From JACCTH01 sp050741915 (GTDB lineage: Bacteria > Actinomycetota > Acidimicrobiia > Spongiisociales > ZC4RG35): a stretch of DNA of 64,000 nt. Positions 8,266 through 17,228 of the stretch are shown piece by piece (the first letter of the stretch is position 1; each line of letters begins with the position of its first letter). The notes beneath the pieces were generated by a model that had not been told where the DNA came from, did not search any database, and worked only from the letters and a program-made list of their open reading frames with translations. Both the position numbers and the translations under genes were made by a program. The stretch is taken from contig JBOGEX010000106.1 in the NCBI GenBank assembly GCA_050741915.1, forward strand, positions 1 through 64,000, written 5' to 3'.

Positions 8266-10371
8266 TTAATGGTTGCGGTAGAGGGCCAGCGAGAGGGGCA
8301 GCAGCGTTGGATTGGGGTCGTCGGCCTGGGAGGGACCGGTGGAGACGACCTCGTGCCACGACCACTCATCAAGCATGTCCGGCAAATGAAACCGGGTGGG
8401 CTCGGTGCTGGCGTTCATGATCAGATAGAACGACTCGTCCCGAGGCTCGACCGCGCTCCCGTTCCAGTAGACCGCAAGCGTTCGCACCCACGAGGTTTCC
8501 CAGTCGTCCGCGGTCATGATCCCGCCCGATGGCGTGAACCACCCGAAATCTGGAAGTCCGTTGGCGGCCAGGTCTCCGGTCGGATAGGTCGGTCGTCGCA
8601 AGACAGGATGCTCCCGCCGCAAGAGGGAAAGGGTCCTGATCAACTCGGTCCGCAGAAGATCTGCATTCGCCCAGTCGAACCATGAGGTCTCGTTGTCCTG
8701 GCAGTAAGCATTGTTGTTGCCACCCTGGGTCCGCCCCAGTTCGTCGCCGCCCAACAGCATCGGCACACCATGCGAAAGAAGCAGAGTCGTGAGGAGGTTG
8801 GCTACCCGCCGCGAGCGAAGTGCGGTGATCTCCTCGCTGGCGGTGGGACCCTCGGTACCGCTGTTCCATGACCGGTTGTTCGACTCGCCGTCGCGGTTTC
8901 CCTCGCCATTGGCTTCGTTGTGCTTGAGGTCATAGCTGACCAGATCGGCCACCGTGAAACCGTCGTGATTGGTGATGAAGTTGAGGGAAGCAGTGGGGCC
9001 TCGCTCGGAAAAGAGTCCTGAGCTCCCCGTCAGCCGATCGGCAAACTCATCGATCGTTCCCGGGGTGCCGCGCCACACTTCACGCATGGTGTCGCGGAAA
9101 CGACCGTTGAGCTCGCGGAACGGCGACGGAAAACGTCCGAGCTGGTAGCCACCGGCTCCGTTGTCCCAGGGTTCGGCAATCAGTTTGCATGAAGCCAGAT
9201 CGGGATCGGCTCGCAGCTCACGCAGGAACGGGGCATCGGGGTCGAAGTGATCAGGGTTGCGAGCCAAAGAGGTGGCAAGATCGAAGCGAAAGCCATCAAC
9301 GTGCACCTCCTTCACCCAGTAACGCAGGCTGTCGAGTACGACTTGTCGAGCCCACGGCAGCGTCAGGTCGACGCTGTTGCCAGTCCCGGTGCGATCGAGG
9401 TAGCAACGCCGGTCGGCGGGATCGAGACGATAGAAGCCGGGATTGTCGAAGCCACGAAAGCAAAGCATCGGACCTTCATCATTGCCCTCGGCAGTGTGGT
9501 TGTAGACGACATCGAGGATGACTTCGATCCCCCGTCGGTGCAGGGCTTTCACCATCGCCTTGAACTCCTTGACTGGTTCCGGCGTGCTGGCGAACCGGGC
9601 GTCGGGGGCGAAGAAACCGAGAGTCGAGTACCCCCAATAGTTGGTCAAGCCTCGACCAGAGACTGCCGCCTCGGTAGCGGAAGCATGAATCGGCATGAGT
9701 TCGACCGCCGTCACCCCCAGGGAGGTCAGATGATCGAGGATCGGTTCGGTGACGAGACCGGCATAGGTTCCCCGAAGCTCCGGAGGCACGCTGGGATGGC
9801 GAATGGTCATCCCTTTGACATGGGTCTCGTAGAGAAGGGTCTGCTCCCAGGGCGTGTTGGGCGCAACATCGTCGCCCCAGTCGAACCCGAGATCCGCGAC
9901 GACAGAGCGAACGGTGTGACGTGCACTATCGCGGGTATCCAGTTCGCCGTCTCCTGCCACCAGTGCCTCGTCGCCGGTGACGGCACCACTGATGCACCGG
10001 GCATACGGATCGGCCAGCAGCTTGTGAGGATTACACCAAAGGCCTTCGTCGGGCTTCCACGGTCCATGGACCCGAAAGCCATATTCCCATCCGACGTCGA
10101 TTCCGCTCACCGTCCCTTCGTGACGGGATGCTCCAGTCGGACTGAGAATGACCCGTTCCTCGACTCCGTCCGCGAACAGACAAAGCTCGACCTTCTCCGC
10201 GTACGGAGCGTGAACTGAAAAGTTGTTCAGGGTGTGCAGTACCAGGGAGACCAGGGATTGCGGCCAAGGTTTTGGTAATACGCGGCGAGCCAGGCGGCAG
10301 TCCCGACGTTGGCCTCGGGTTCGAAGACGCTGGCGGCTGCGAATCCCGCCTTGGGAGAGATCACCGCCCAC
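8266..10371 (-). CDS. glgX: Glycogen debranching enzyme GlgX
   Basis: This GH13 isoamylase-type enzyme hydrolyses alpha-1,6 branches in limit dextrins. It has a CBM48-like start ('EKVELCLFADGVEERVIL'), the nucleophile in 'VDGFRFDLATSLAR', the Glu of 'LIAEPWDNG' and 'ITNHDGF'. The start is uncertain. The only conventional in-frame start is the GTG at 10371, which puts 145 nt inside the upstream transglycosylase gene and adds about 45 residues unlike GlgX. Recognisable homology begins at about 10235, where no ATG, GTG or TTG exists. The usual first 10-15 residues of the family are not visible. Confidence 0.9.
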   Translation of the reverse strand: MGGDLSQGGIRSRQRLRTRGQRRDCRLARRVLPKPWPQSLVSLVLHTLNNFSVHAPYAEKVELCLFADGVEERVILSPTGASRHEGTVSGIDVGWEYGFRVHGPWKPDEGLWCNPHKLLADPYARCISGAVTGDEALVAGDGELDTRDSARHTVRSVVADLGFDWGDDVAPNTPWEQTLLYETHVKGMTIRHPSVPPELRGTYAGLVTEPILDHLTSLGVTAVELMPIHASATEAAVSGRGLTNYWGYSTLGFFAPDARFASTPEPVKEFKAMVKALHRRGIEVILDVVYNHTAEGNDEGPMLCFRGFDNPGFYRLDPADRRCYLDRTGTGNSVDLTLPWARQVVLDSLRYWVKEVHVDGFRFDLATSLARNPDHFDPDAPFLRELRADPDLASCKLIAEPWDNGAGGYQLGRFPSPFRELNGRFRDTMREVWRGTPGTIDEFADRLTGSSGLFSERGPTASLNFITNHDGFTVADLVSYDLKHNEANGEGNRDGESNNRSWNSGTEGPTASEEITALRSRRVANLLTTLLLSHGVPMLLGGDELGRTQGGNNNAYCQDNETSWFDWANADLLRTELIRTLSLLRREHPVLRRPTYPTGDLAANGLPDFGWFTPSGGIMTADDWETSWVRTLAVYWNGSAVEPRDESFYLIMNASTEPTRFHLPDMLDEWSWHEVVSTGPSQADDPNPTLLPLSLALYRNH

Positions 10372-11318
10372 GTCCCGGGCAGAAATTGAAAAAGCCCGGA
10401 AGCACCCGAGTAGGGGTTGTAGGCCTCCGGGTCACCGAGGCTCTCGCACTGAATGATGCGGAGCGCCGACTCCGCCCACGCCGACGGGAAATAGGAGGAC
10501 ACCAACAGACGCCACCGCTCCACCGCTGGTTTGAGGGGATTGCTGCCGATGGATGGCGGAGGGGGAAGGGTGGTGGCGGTGGTGATTATCGGCGAGGAGA
10601 GTGGGGTGGTGGTCGTGCTCGAACGCTCCGACTGTCGCTCGAGTTCTGCCGCGGCCGCCTGGGCACGCTCCACCCGATCGAGTTCGGCCAGGAAGGTCCG
10701 GTCGGCCGCGCGGGCACGCCCAATCGCGTCGGCGACGGCGCGATCGGCCGCGGCGAACATATCCTCGAGGTGATCGGCCGCGGCCTCGGCAGCAATTTGA
10801 AGAGCGCTTACGTCCGCCATCTCGTTCGTCATGCGAGTACGCAACTGCTCGAGGTTGCGACGGTTCACCGCCAGAATCGAAACTTGGTCCTCCTCATCGC
10901 CGGCCAGCAGGGCGATGATGGGGCGCCGAAGCATGGCTTGCAGAACATTCTTGCTTTCGAAGACCAGGCCGATCGGCTCCGCCAACGCCTCCATATAGGC
11001 GTCGGCCGCCAGCGAATCGACCCGGGCGGTGACTCGGGCTAGTTCGGTGCCCGCCGCTCCTACCAGCTCGCCGAGGCGATCCACCGAGGCGGCTTTGGTG
11101 GCGAGGAGCGTGGACACCCGCTGGTACTCCTCGAGAGCGGCCAGCAACCGGGCTTCGGTTGCCTCACGGTTGCGAACCGCACCGGCGAGCAGGCTATTGG
11201 CGGAATCTCGCCGATCCTCGGCCTCGTCCAACGCCGTTTGGGCGTGGGAAACCACCGGTAGCACGGCCACCAGGAAAACCAGCGCGAATAAGGCGACTCC
11301 TGCCCGTCGCAGGCCCAT
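10227..11318 (-). CDS. Secreted coiled-coil lytic transglycosylase-like protein
   Basis: This 363-residue protein has a signal peptide (a hydrophobic run after 'MGLRRAG' ending near 'VVSHAQ'). A long Ala/Glu/Arg-rich coiled-coil follows at residues 30-230, then a Thr-rich linker. The C-terminal SLT-like domain has 'RIIQCESLGDPEAYNPYSGA' and 'GLFQFLPGTW'. The Glu in 'QCES' is the likely catalytic acid of peptidoglycan cleavage. The coiled-coil plus muralytic layout resembles actinobacterial cell-separation proteins. Its 3' end overlaps the uncertain start of glgX. Confidence 0.8.
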   Translation of the reverse strand: MGLRRAGVALFALVFLVAVLPVVSHAQTALDEAEDRRDSANSLLAGAVRNREATEARLLAALEEYQRVSTLLATKAASVDRLGELVGAAGTELARVTARVDSLAADAYMEALAEPIGLVFESKNVLQAMLRRPIIALLAGDEEDQVSILAVNRRNLEQLRTRMTNEMADVSALQIAAEAAADHLEDMFAAADRAVADAIGRARAADRTFLAELDRVERAQAAAAELERQSERSSTTTTPLSSPIITTATTLPPPPSIGSNPLKPAVERWRLLVSSYFPSAWAESALRIIQCESLGDPEAYNPYSGASGLFQFLPGTWAVISPKAGFAAASVFEPEANVGTAAWLAAYYQNLGRNPWSPWYCTP

Positions 11319-11337
11319 GACTCGCCACCAAGGCTAA

Positions 11338-11430
11338 CCCCCGTCCCCCTATCGCGGTACCGCACCCCCTCCGTCGCCTACGGCGACACCTCCCCCAATG
11401 CGCACTTCGTGTTCTCTGGGGGAGGAAACT
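11338..11430. repeat. Degenerate G-run palindrome element
   Basis: The inverted arms CCTCCCCCA and TGGGGGAGG flank a short loop containing 'CACTTCGTG'. This resembles the elements at 28328, 42039 and 54153. The element sits between the metallopeptidase stop and the transglycosylase start. Confidence 0.5.
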
Positions 11431-11435
11431 CTGGC

Positions 11436-12341
11436 TTAGACGCTGCCTGAGAACGTGTCGCAGCTGTTGGGGTCGCCCGCGTCGTATCCAGTCTGGAACC
11501 AGCGTTGGCGCTGCTCGGAGGTGCCATGATTGAACGACTCGGGGTCAATCCGGCCTTGGGTGGCCATCTGAATTCGGTCGTCGCCCACTGCCGCCGCCGC
11601 TTCCAGGGCCTCGCTGATCTCGCCGGGATCGAGAGCGATGTCCTCCCCGCTCTGCAACTGGCCGACAAAGACTGTCGAAGCCCAGACCCCAGCGAAACAG
11701 TCCGCCTGCAGCTCCATCCGGACCGAGAGGTCGTTGGCCTGGGCGGGATCCTGTTGCTGGAGCTGGCGCACTTGTTCGTTGACCCCGAGCAGGTTCTGGA
11801 CGTGGTGTGCGATCTCGTGGGAGAGGACATACGCCGGGGCAAGGTCGCCGGTGGCCCCGAAGCGGTCGGAGAGCTCCTGGAAAAAGTCCAGATCCAGATA
11901 GACCTGCTGGTCGAGCGGGCAGTAGTGAGGACCCATCCGGGCGTCGGCCCCACCACAGCCCGAGTCGGTAAAGCCCGTGTAAAGCACGAGCTGGGCGTTC
12001 TGGTACTGACGGCCTGAAGAGGAAAAGATCTCGGCCCACATCGCCTGGTTGTCATCGAGCACGACCGACATGAAGTCGGCCATGTCGGCCTGGGGATCGG
12101 TGGCCGGATCGAGCGGACTTTCAACGGCTGAGGTCTGGGGTGCCGGAGCCAATTCACCCAGGATGTCGCCGAGACCGCCGCCATCGCCACCACCCGTGAG
12201 AAGGGCAACGATGATGGCGATGATGATCGCCAGCCCCCCGCCCCCGGCACCGATCGCCACCCCTGGCCTCCGGCGCCCACCGCTACCACGGACGTCGATG
12301 ATGTCGCCTGATCGCTCCGTTGGCTTGCGGTATCGAACCAT
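11436..12341 (-). CDS. Neutral zinc metallopeptidase (YpfJ-like)
   Basis: This 301-residue protein matches the putative neutral zinc metallopeptidase family. The active-site helix 'SHEIAHHVQNLLG' has His175, Glu176 and His179, and 'QADCFAGVWA' follows downstream as in the family. A Gly-rich stretch and one membrane anchor lie at residues 31-50, so the catalytic part is probably outside the membrane. ATG at 12341 is chosen because the longer reading frame runs through the intergenic repeat at 12354-12409. Its substrate is unknown. Confidence 0.85.
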   Translation of the reverse strand: MVRYRKPTERSGDIIDVRGSGGRRRPGVAIGAGGGGLAIIIAIIVALLTGGGDGGGLGDILGELAPAPQTSAVESPLDPATDPQADMADFMSVVLDDNQAMWAEIFSSSGRQYQNAQLVLYTGFTDSGCGGADARMGPHYCPLDQQVYLDLDFFQELSDRFGATGDLAPAYVLSHEIAHHVQNLLGVNEQVRQLQQQDPAQANDLSVRMELQADCFAGVWASTVFVGQLQSGEDIALDPGEISEALEAAAAVGDDRIQMATQGRIDPESFNHGTSEQRQRWFQTGYDAGDPNSCDTFSGSV

Positions 12342-12353
12342 GTGCGGCGATGG

Positions 12354-12409
12354 TAAGCGAACCCAGGGTTGTAGACGCTGTCCAACAACGTCTACAGCCC
12401 AGAGAACGA
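12354..12409 (-). repeat. 56-nt hairpin repeat, copy 1
   Basis: It is about 95% identical (53 of 56 by eye) to the opposite-strand copy at 36213-36268. Its 12-bp stem pairs GGGTTGTAGACG with CGTCTACAGCCC, with one G-T wobble, around a loop of about 11 nt. It lies in the divergent gap between the metallopeptidase and msrA. Confidence 0.85.
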
Positions 12410-12480
12410 GAAGCGCAGCCAGCGGAACAACCAGATGCGCCCGGGGGGTTTTAGTCTCGTAATCGAATAGGAGCATCCAG

Positions 12481-13104
12481 ATGTTTGGAAGAAACAAATC
12501 GACCGCCGAAGCATTGTCGGGGCGCGAGGAGGCAATGCCGGTCCCGGCTCGTCACTTCGTCAACGGCAATCCACTGACGGGACCATTTCCTGCGAACCTC
12601 GAAACGGCCATATTCGGCATGGGTTGTTTCTGGGGTGCCGAACGACGCTTCTGGCAGACCCCCGGCGTCTACACCACGGCCGCCGGCTACGCCGGCGGGG
12701 TCACGCCTAACCCGACGTATGAGGAGACCTGCAGCGGGCGCACCGGGCACGCCGAGGTGGTACTAGTCGTGTTCGATCCAGCCGAGGTCACCTATCACGA
12801 ACTCTTGCAACGCTTTTGGGAAGGACACGATCCCACGCAGGGGATGAGGCAGGGGAATGACGTCGGCACCCAGTATCGATCGGCGATCTACACCACCAGC
12901 CCCGAACAGCAGGAGCAGGCCGGAAAGAGCCGCGAGGCGTATCAGGAGGATCTCGAGCGTGCCGGCCACCGGGGACAGATCACCACCGAGATCAAACCGG
13001 CCGGACCGTTCTACTACGCCGAGGACTACCACCAGCAGTACCTGGGGAAAAACCCCGGTGGCTATTGCGGTCTCGGGGGAACCGGCGTTTCCTGCTCCGC
13101 TTAG
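12481..13104 (+). CDS. msrA: Peptide-methionine (S)-S-oxide reductase MsrA
   Basis: This 207-residue enzyme repairs methionine-S-sulfoxide. The catalytic motif 'GMGCFWGAERRFW' has Cys49. 'GYAGGVTPNPTYEETCSGRTGHAE' splits into the usual substrate-binding blocks and 'YHQQYLGKNPGGYCGLGGTG' ends the protein. A good ribosome binding site (AGGAG, 7 nt upstream) supports the ATG at 12481. It stands alone as a monocistronic gene between two copies of the 56-nt hairpin repeat family. Confidence 0.95.
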   Translation: MFGRNKSTAEALSGREEAMPVPARHFVNGNPLTGPFPANLETAIFGMGCFWGAERRFWQTPGVYTTAAGYAGGVTPNPTYEETCSGRTGHAEVVLVVFDPAEVTYHELLQRFWEGHDPTQGMRQGNDVGTQYRSAIYTTSPEQQEQAGKSREAYQEDLERAGHRGQITTEIKPAGPFYYAEDYHQQYLGKNPGGYCGLGGTGVSCSA

Positions 13105-13176
13105 CCAATCCTGCGATCTGATACGTGAATGGTCACCCCATTCTCATCCTCGGTGGTGGCGCCAGCCCATGAGAAG

Positions 13177-13227
13177 CTGTGGGCTGGTAGGGCGGTACAA
13201 CAGCCTTACCAACCCTGGGTTCGCTGA
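13177..13227 (+). repeat. Hairpin repeat family, divergent copy 2
   Basis: It ends in the shared tail CCAACCCTGGGTTCGCT. The stem is GGGCTGGTAGGGC paired with GCCTTACCAACCC, about 13 positions with one mismatch and one G-T wobble. The stem bases differ from those of the other two copies on both sides, so pairing is maintained. It lies between msrA and the S41 protease, which converge. Confidence 0.75.
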
Positions 13228-13239
13228 AAGGCGGCGGGG

Positions 13240-14655
13240 TTACCAACCGCTGAGGTCGGAGACGGCCATCACTAGCTGATCGATGGTGAGTTCCCCGTCG
13301 AGGTCGGCGGCGATGTCGGGCGTGACGCCGTTCTCGCCGAAGTCATGGCCCTCGGCAGTGACCCAACGGGCGACGGTCAGCTTGAGGGCTCCGCCGTTGG
13401 AGAGTCCATATCTCTGCTGGACGGTGTTTTTGCCAAAGGTGTTGCCACCGATCACCACCGCCCGGTTTCGCTCCTGCAACGCCGCCGATAGGACCTCCGA
13501 GGCGCTGGCACTGCCCCGGTTGACTAAAACCGCCACTGGCAACGAGCCGTCGGCGAGCAAGCCACCTTCCTCGGCGTCGTAGACCTCCTCGTTCTCGGGT
13601 CCGATGGTCCTCACCACAACCCCGTCAGAGAAGAACTCGCTGGCGATCTGGACGGTGGCAAAAAGCGCACCACCTGGGTTGTCGCGGAGGTCGATGACGA
13701 GTTGGTCGATCCCCGCCGCGACCAGGCTGTCGAGCGCATCGTGGAATTGAGAGTCGGAGCTGTCGGTGAAGACGTTCAGCTTGAGGTAGCCGACATCGCC
13801 TACCACCTCGCTTTCCACCACTGGGACCGAGATCGACGCCCGCACGATCCCGAACTCGATCTCCCTGCCGTCACGGTTCACCGTCAAGCTGACTCTGGTG
13901 CCAGCCTGTCCTCGCACAGCCGCGGTCACCTCGTCAACGGTCCAGCCGTCGATTGACTCGCCATTGACCGCGGCGAAGACGTCGCCCACAGCCAATCCCT
14001 GGGCCTCCGCGGGACTTCCGTCGAAGACCGAGATGACCACCAGACGACAGCTCACCGAGACGACGCTGCAGGGAGTGGATTCCGGATCCTCGGCGGTGAG
14101 ATCCTCCGAGGCGACCACTGCCCCGATTCCTTCCACCGAGCCGCCTTGGTCTTCGGCCAGCATTCGCAGCGCGGCCGGATCGAGATAGACGCTGTTGGGA
14201 TCGAGAGCATTCATCAGACCGACCACCGCCGCTTCCTCGGCCACCTCGAAGGGCACTCTTTCGGCAGCCCACTCCTGGCAAACCGAAACGAATTCAGGGG
14301 CAGGAATGACACACTCGCCGACGGCATTGCTCGGGGGTTCCTCGAGAGCATCGACCTCGAGGGCGGCGGCACTGGCCAATTCGGCGTCGCTCATCTGGTC
14401 GACATATTTCTCTTCGATCAAGCGATACGCCTCGCAGAGCAAGGCCGATTCGTCGGCGCCACAGGTGCGGAAGGCGACGGGTGAGGTCGAAGTGGTCGCC
14501 ACGCTGGCCGTCGTCGTGGTAACCGGCGCCATTTCTGACGTCGACGAGGGCGTCACCGTGGTGGGCGCGCCCCCCTCCCCGCCTGCGGGGAGAGAGACGG
14601 CGGCGCACCCGACCACGACGATGAAGAGAAGAGCCCGGAGCGTCCCAACAATCAC
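13240..14655 (-). CDS. S41 (C-terminal processing) family peptidase, lipoprotein
   Basis: This protein of about 471 residues has a short signal peptide ending in the lipobox 'VVGC', so it is probably anchored outside the membrane. After a Thr-rich linker and a family-specific region comes a PDZ domain ('VFDGSPAEAQGLAVGDVFAA'). The S41 core follows: 'DLRDNPGGALF', the nucleophile Ser in 'NRGSASASEVL' and the general-base Lys in 'NTFGKNTVQ'. GTG at 14655 is preferred because the longer frame (TTG at 14700) would translate the palindrome at 14656-14703. It is paralogous to the next upstream gene. Confidence 0.85.
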   Translation of the reverse strand: MIVGTLRALLFIVVVGCAAVSLPAGGEGGAPTTVTPSSTSEMAPVTTTTASVATTSTSPVAFRTCGADESALLCEAYRLIEEKYVDQMSDAELASAAALEVDALEEPPSNAVGECVIPAPEFVSVCQEWAAERVPFEVAEEAAVVGLMNALDPNSVYLDPAALRMLAEDQGGSVEGIGAVVASEDLTAEDPESTPCSVVSVSCRLVVISVFDGSPAEAQGLAVGDVFAAVNGESIDGWTVDEVTAAVRGQAGTRVSLTVNRDGREIEFGIVRASISVPVVESEVVGDVGYLKLNVFTDSSDSQFHDALDSLVAAGIDQLVIDLRDNPGGALFATVQIASEFFSDGVVVRTIGPENEEVYDAEEGGLLADGSLPVAVLVNRGSASASEVLSAALQERNRAVVIGGNTFGKNTVQQRYGLSNGGALKLTVARWVTAEGHDFGENGVTPDIAADLDGELTIDQLVMAVSDLSGW

Positions 14656-14703
14656 TTCTTGCGTAAATTTGGACACGTTTACGTGTCCAAATTTACGCAA
14701 GAA
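14656..14703. repeat. Perfect palindrome, 23-bp arms, 2-nt spacer
   Basis: The arm TTCTTGCGTAAATTTGGACA plus CGT (14656-14678) is exactly complementary to 14681-14703, around a TT spacer. It lies between two minus-strand S41 protease genes. There is no T-run on either side, so it is not a standard intrinsic terminator. It could be an attenuator, an RNA-processing hairpin or a protein-binding site. Confidence 0.9.
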
Positions 14704-14709
14704 TGATCA

Positions 14710-16065
14710 CTAGCCGAGGGCACCTAGCACCGCGTCGATAACGCTGGGGACATCGGCGGTCGGGTCAAGATTGAGTGCAACATCGGGGACGACACCGGTC
14801 CCCGCCACGGATGCGCCCTCCGCGGTGGTCCAGGTGGCGATCGTGAGCCGGAGCAGACCACCGTTTCTGAGCTCGAACGACGACTGCACGAGGTTCTTTC
14901 CGAACGTCGGTGCCCCCACCACCACCGCCCGACCTCTTTCCTGAAGCGACGCCGCCAGAATCTCGGCGGCCGAAGCACTGTTCTCGTTGACCAGGAGGAT
15001 CAAAGGCAACCGGAGGGCGATGCCACCCTCCACCGCCGGATAGTCGAAGCTGCCGGCCCGCTCCTGGGTTCGATACAAGACCCCACTACCGACAAACTCC
15101 GAACCGACGATCGAGGCGGAGAACAAGAACCCACCCGGATTGTCTCGCAAGTCGACGATCAATTGATCGACGCCGGCGTCGTTGAACGATCCCAGCCAGG
15201 CGTGCAAAGCGAGATGAGTATCGAGCCCAAATTCGGGCAGCCGTAGATAGGCAGTCGAGCCGACGATCTCCCCCGTCATCGGGATCGCGTCCGCCGCCGA
15301 CCGGGTCAGCGTGATATCGGCGGCATCGACTGTGATAACAGTTCTTGTCCCCGGGTCTCCCGCCAGCATGCCGGCCGCCTCCACGATCCCCAGTCCTTCG
15401 ACCGGTTCTCCATCGATGGCAGTGATGACACTCCCAGCTTCGATTCCGGCTTCCTCTGCGGCCGAATCAGGAAGCACCGTCACGACCTGCAGCGGACATG
15501 AAGGCGCTACTCGCACACATGGCGAACCGGCCGCCGTCAACGCCGCAATCACCATTCCCACGCCGGGAACAATCCCGTCCTCACCGATCGAGCTGGAAAG
15601 CTCGGGCGGCACATAGACGTTGTATGGGTCGACCATCGCCGACAGAACGCCGCCGACCGCTCCCTCGACGATGTCGCTGACGGAAGCGGATGAGGCGACC
15701 ATCTCGGTCCGGATCGATTCGCACAGCGGAGCGAACTCCTCCGAGGGAACCGCGCAGACGAGACCGCGGGGAAGCTCCTCAGTATCTGCTGCCTCGAAGG
15801 TTGCAACCGCGTCGATTGCGGCGGTAGCCATCGTCGGTCGGTCGGGAGGGCTGAAGTGGTTCGTCTCGATGAGTTCGACCACCTCGCAGAGAACGGAGAA
15901 AGTCACCGGTGGAGTCCCACAACCCTGGATCGTGACCTCGAGATCGGCGGGTGAGGTTGTAGTGGCCGCGGTCGTCACCGGCACTAACGCGGTCGTCGAA
16001 ACGCTGGTCGAACCACCACAGGCAGCTGCCAGCAGAAGCGCAAGCGATGCCCGGAGGCGTTTCAT
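14710..16065 (-). CDS. S41 (C-terminal processing) family peptidase, lipoprotein
   Basis: This 451-residue protein is a paralogue of the downstream protease with the same layout. It has a lipoprotein signal ('LALLLAAACGG'), a Thr-rich linker, a PDZ domain ('VLPDSAAEEAGIEAGSVITA') and an S41 core. The core has 'DLRDNPGGFLF', the Ser in 'NENSASAAEIL' and the Lys in 'PTFGKNLVQ'. ATG at 16065 precedes the signal peptide and is chosen over longer in-frame starts that overlap the divergent amidohydrolase. The two proteases are separated by the palindrome and were probably duplicated in place. Confidence 0.85.
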   Translation of the reverse strand: MKRLRASLALLLAAACGGSTSVSTTALVPVTTAATTTSPADLEVTIQGCGTPPVTFSVLCEVVELIETNHFSPPDRPTMATAAIDAVATFEAADTEELPRGLVCAVPSEEFAPLCESIRTEMVASSASVSDIVEGAVGGVLSAMVDPYNVYVPPELSSSIGEDGIVPGVGMVIAALTAAGSPCVRVAPSCPLQVVTVLPDSAAEEAGIEAGSVITAIDGEPVEGLGIVEAAGMLAGDPGTRTVITVDAADITLTRSAADAIPMTGEIVGSTAYLRLPEFGLDTHLALHAWLGSFNDAGVDQLIVDLRDNPGGFLFSASIVGSEFVGSGVLYRTQERAGSFDYPAVEGGIALRLPLILLVNENSASAAEILAASLQERGRAVVVGAPTFGKNLVQSSFELRNGGLLRLTIATWTTAEGASVAGTGVVPDVALNLDPTADVPSVIDAVLGALG

Positions 16066-16102
16066 TCGACGCCCATTCTCGCTGTCGTCGTCGCTACCTT
16101 CC

Positions 16103-17203
16103 ATGGGGCGCATGTCGCTTCTGATTCGGACATGGAACGATTCTCTAAAGCAGTTCTCGATCAACGGCGGGTGCTGGACCGAGCCGGGCTCTGAGCCCGA
16201 AATCGATCTGAGGGGGTACTGGGCATTGCCTGGTCTGGCCGATTGCCACGCACACCTGGCGGCCGATTCGCTGCAGGACCCCTTGAGGGCCGGGGAGATC
16301 GAAGGCATCAAACGACGGGTGTTCGCCCAGTTGCAGAATGGCGTTTTCCTGGTCATCGACAAAGGCTGGCGCGACGACGTCGTCCTGCGACTGACCGAGA
16401 CCCCGCCCGTCACGAGGCCCGAACTGCGGGGCGCCGGCCACATCATCGCTGGACCCGGCGGATACTTCCGAGGCTTTGCGGTCGAGGTGTCCGATCGCGA
16501 ACTCCCTACGGCCATCAAGGCGGCCGATCGTCGCGGTGGCTGGGTGAAGTTGATCGGGGATTGGCCCCAAAAGGGCAAGGGCCCGGTGGTCAACTTCTCA
16601 GAAGTTGCGCTCGCCAAAGCGTGTCGCATCGCCCACGAGGTGGGACTCAAAGTTGCGATCCATACCATGGGACCGGACACGCCGGGGATGGCGGTGCGGG
16701 CCGGGTGCGACTCGATCGAGCATGGCCTCTACCTCTCGAAAGACGACCTCGAGCTCCTCGGGCAGCGCCGAGGCGCCTGGGTCCCAACCATCTGCAACAC
16801 AGAGGACGTGATCTCTGGCTTCACCCCTGGATCAACTGCCGGCCGTGTGCTCGGGACCGGACTCGAAAACGTTCGCAGCCTGCTTCCGCTGGCCGCCGAC
16901 ATGGGGGTAGCGGTTCTGGCGGGCACCGACCTCGGACTTCCGCATGGCAAGGTGGCACTCGAGGCCCAGCGCCTCAAGGAATACGGGCTCACCGGGCGAG
17001 AGGCGGTCGACGCCTCGGGGCCCAATGCCTACGGCTACCTGGGCCTGCCGGGACTGGCAGTCGGGGCCAGCGCCGACCTTCTCCTTTTCGATACCGATCC
17101 CGCCGACGACGTCACCGCTCTCACGCGGCCAGTTCTAGGCATTCGCCGCGGTGGCGTGGTCTTCGATCGGCTCGGAATCCTCACAGGATCCCGAGCGGTC
17201 TAG
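16103..17203 (+). CDS. Amidohydrolase family protein (imidazolonepropionase-like)
   Basis: This protein of about 366 residues is a metal-dependent amidohydrolase of the urease superfamily. 'ALPGLADCHAHLAAD' gives the HxH metal pair, 'AIHTMG' and 'CDSIEHGLYL' give the later histidines, and 'VLAGTDLGLPHG' gives the catalytic Asp. A C-terminal 'GASADLLLFD' strand is typical of the composite beta-sandwich. It diverges from the S41 protease across about 40 nt. ATG at 16112 is an equally good start. The substrate is not recognisable. Confidence 0.85.
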   Translation: MGRMSLLIRTWNDSLKQFSINGGCWTEPGSEPEIDLRGYWALPGLADCHAHLAADSLQDPLRAGEIEGIKRRVFAQLQNGVFLVIDKGWRDDVVLRLTETPPVTRPELRGAGHIIAGPGGYFRGFAVEVSDRELPTAIKAADRRGGWVKLIGDWPQKGKGPVVNFSEVALAKACRIAHEVGLKVAIHTMGPDTPGMAVRAGCDSIEHGLYLSKDDLELLGQRRGAWVPTICNTEDVISGFTPGSTAGRVLGTGLENVRSLLPLAADMGVAVLAGTDLGLPHGKVALEAQRLKEYGLTGREAVDASGPNAYGYLGLPGLAVGASADLLLFDTDPADDVTALTRPVLGIRRGGVVFDRLGILTGSRAV

Positions 17204-17228
17204 GGTTCTCCGACCGATCGGGGGAGAA

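Noticed and set aside
12342..12497. N-terminal extension of the zinc metallopeptidase
   Set aside because: It would translate the 56-nt hairpin repeat. The same 'VGQRLQPWVRL' translation appears at the other copy, showing it is repeat DNA.
14656..14703. Rho-independent terminator
   Set aside because: The hairpin has no T-run on either strand and a non-GC-rich stem top.
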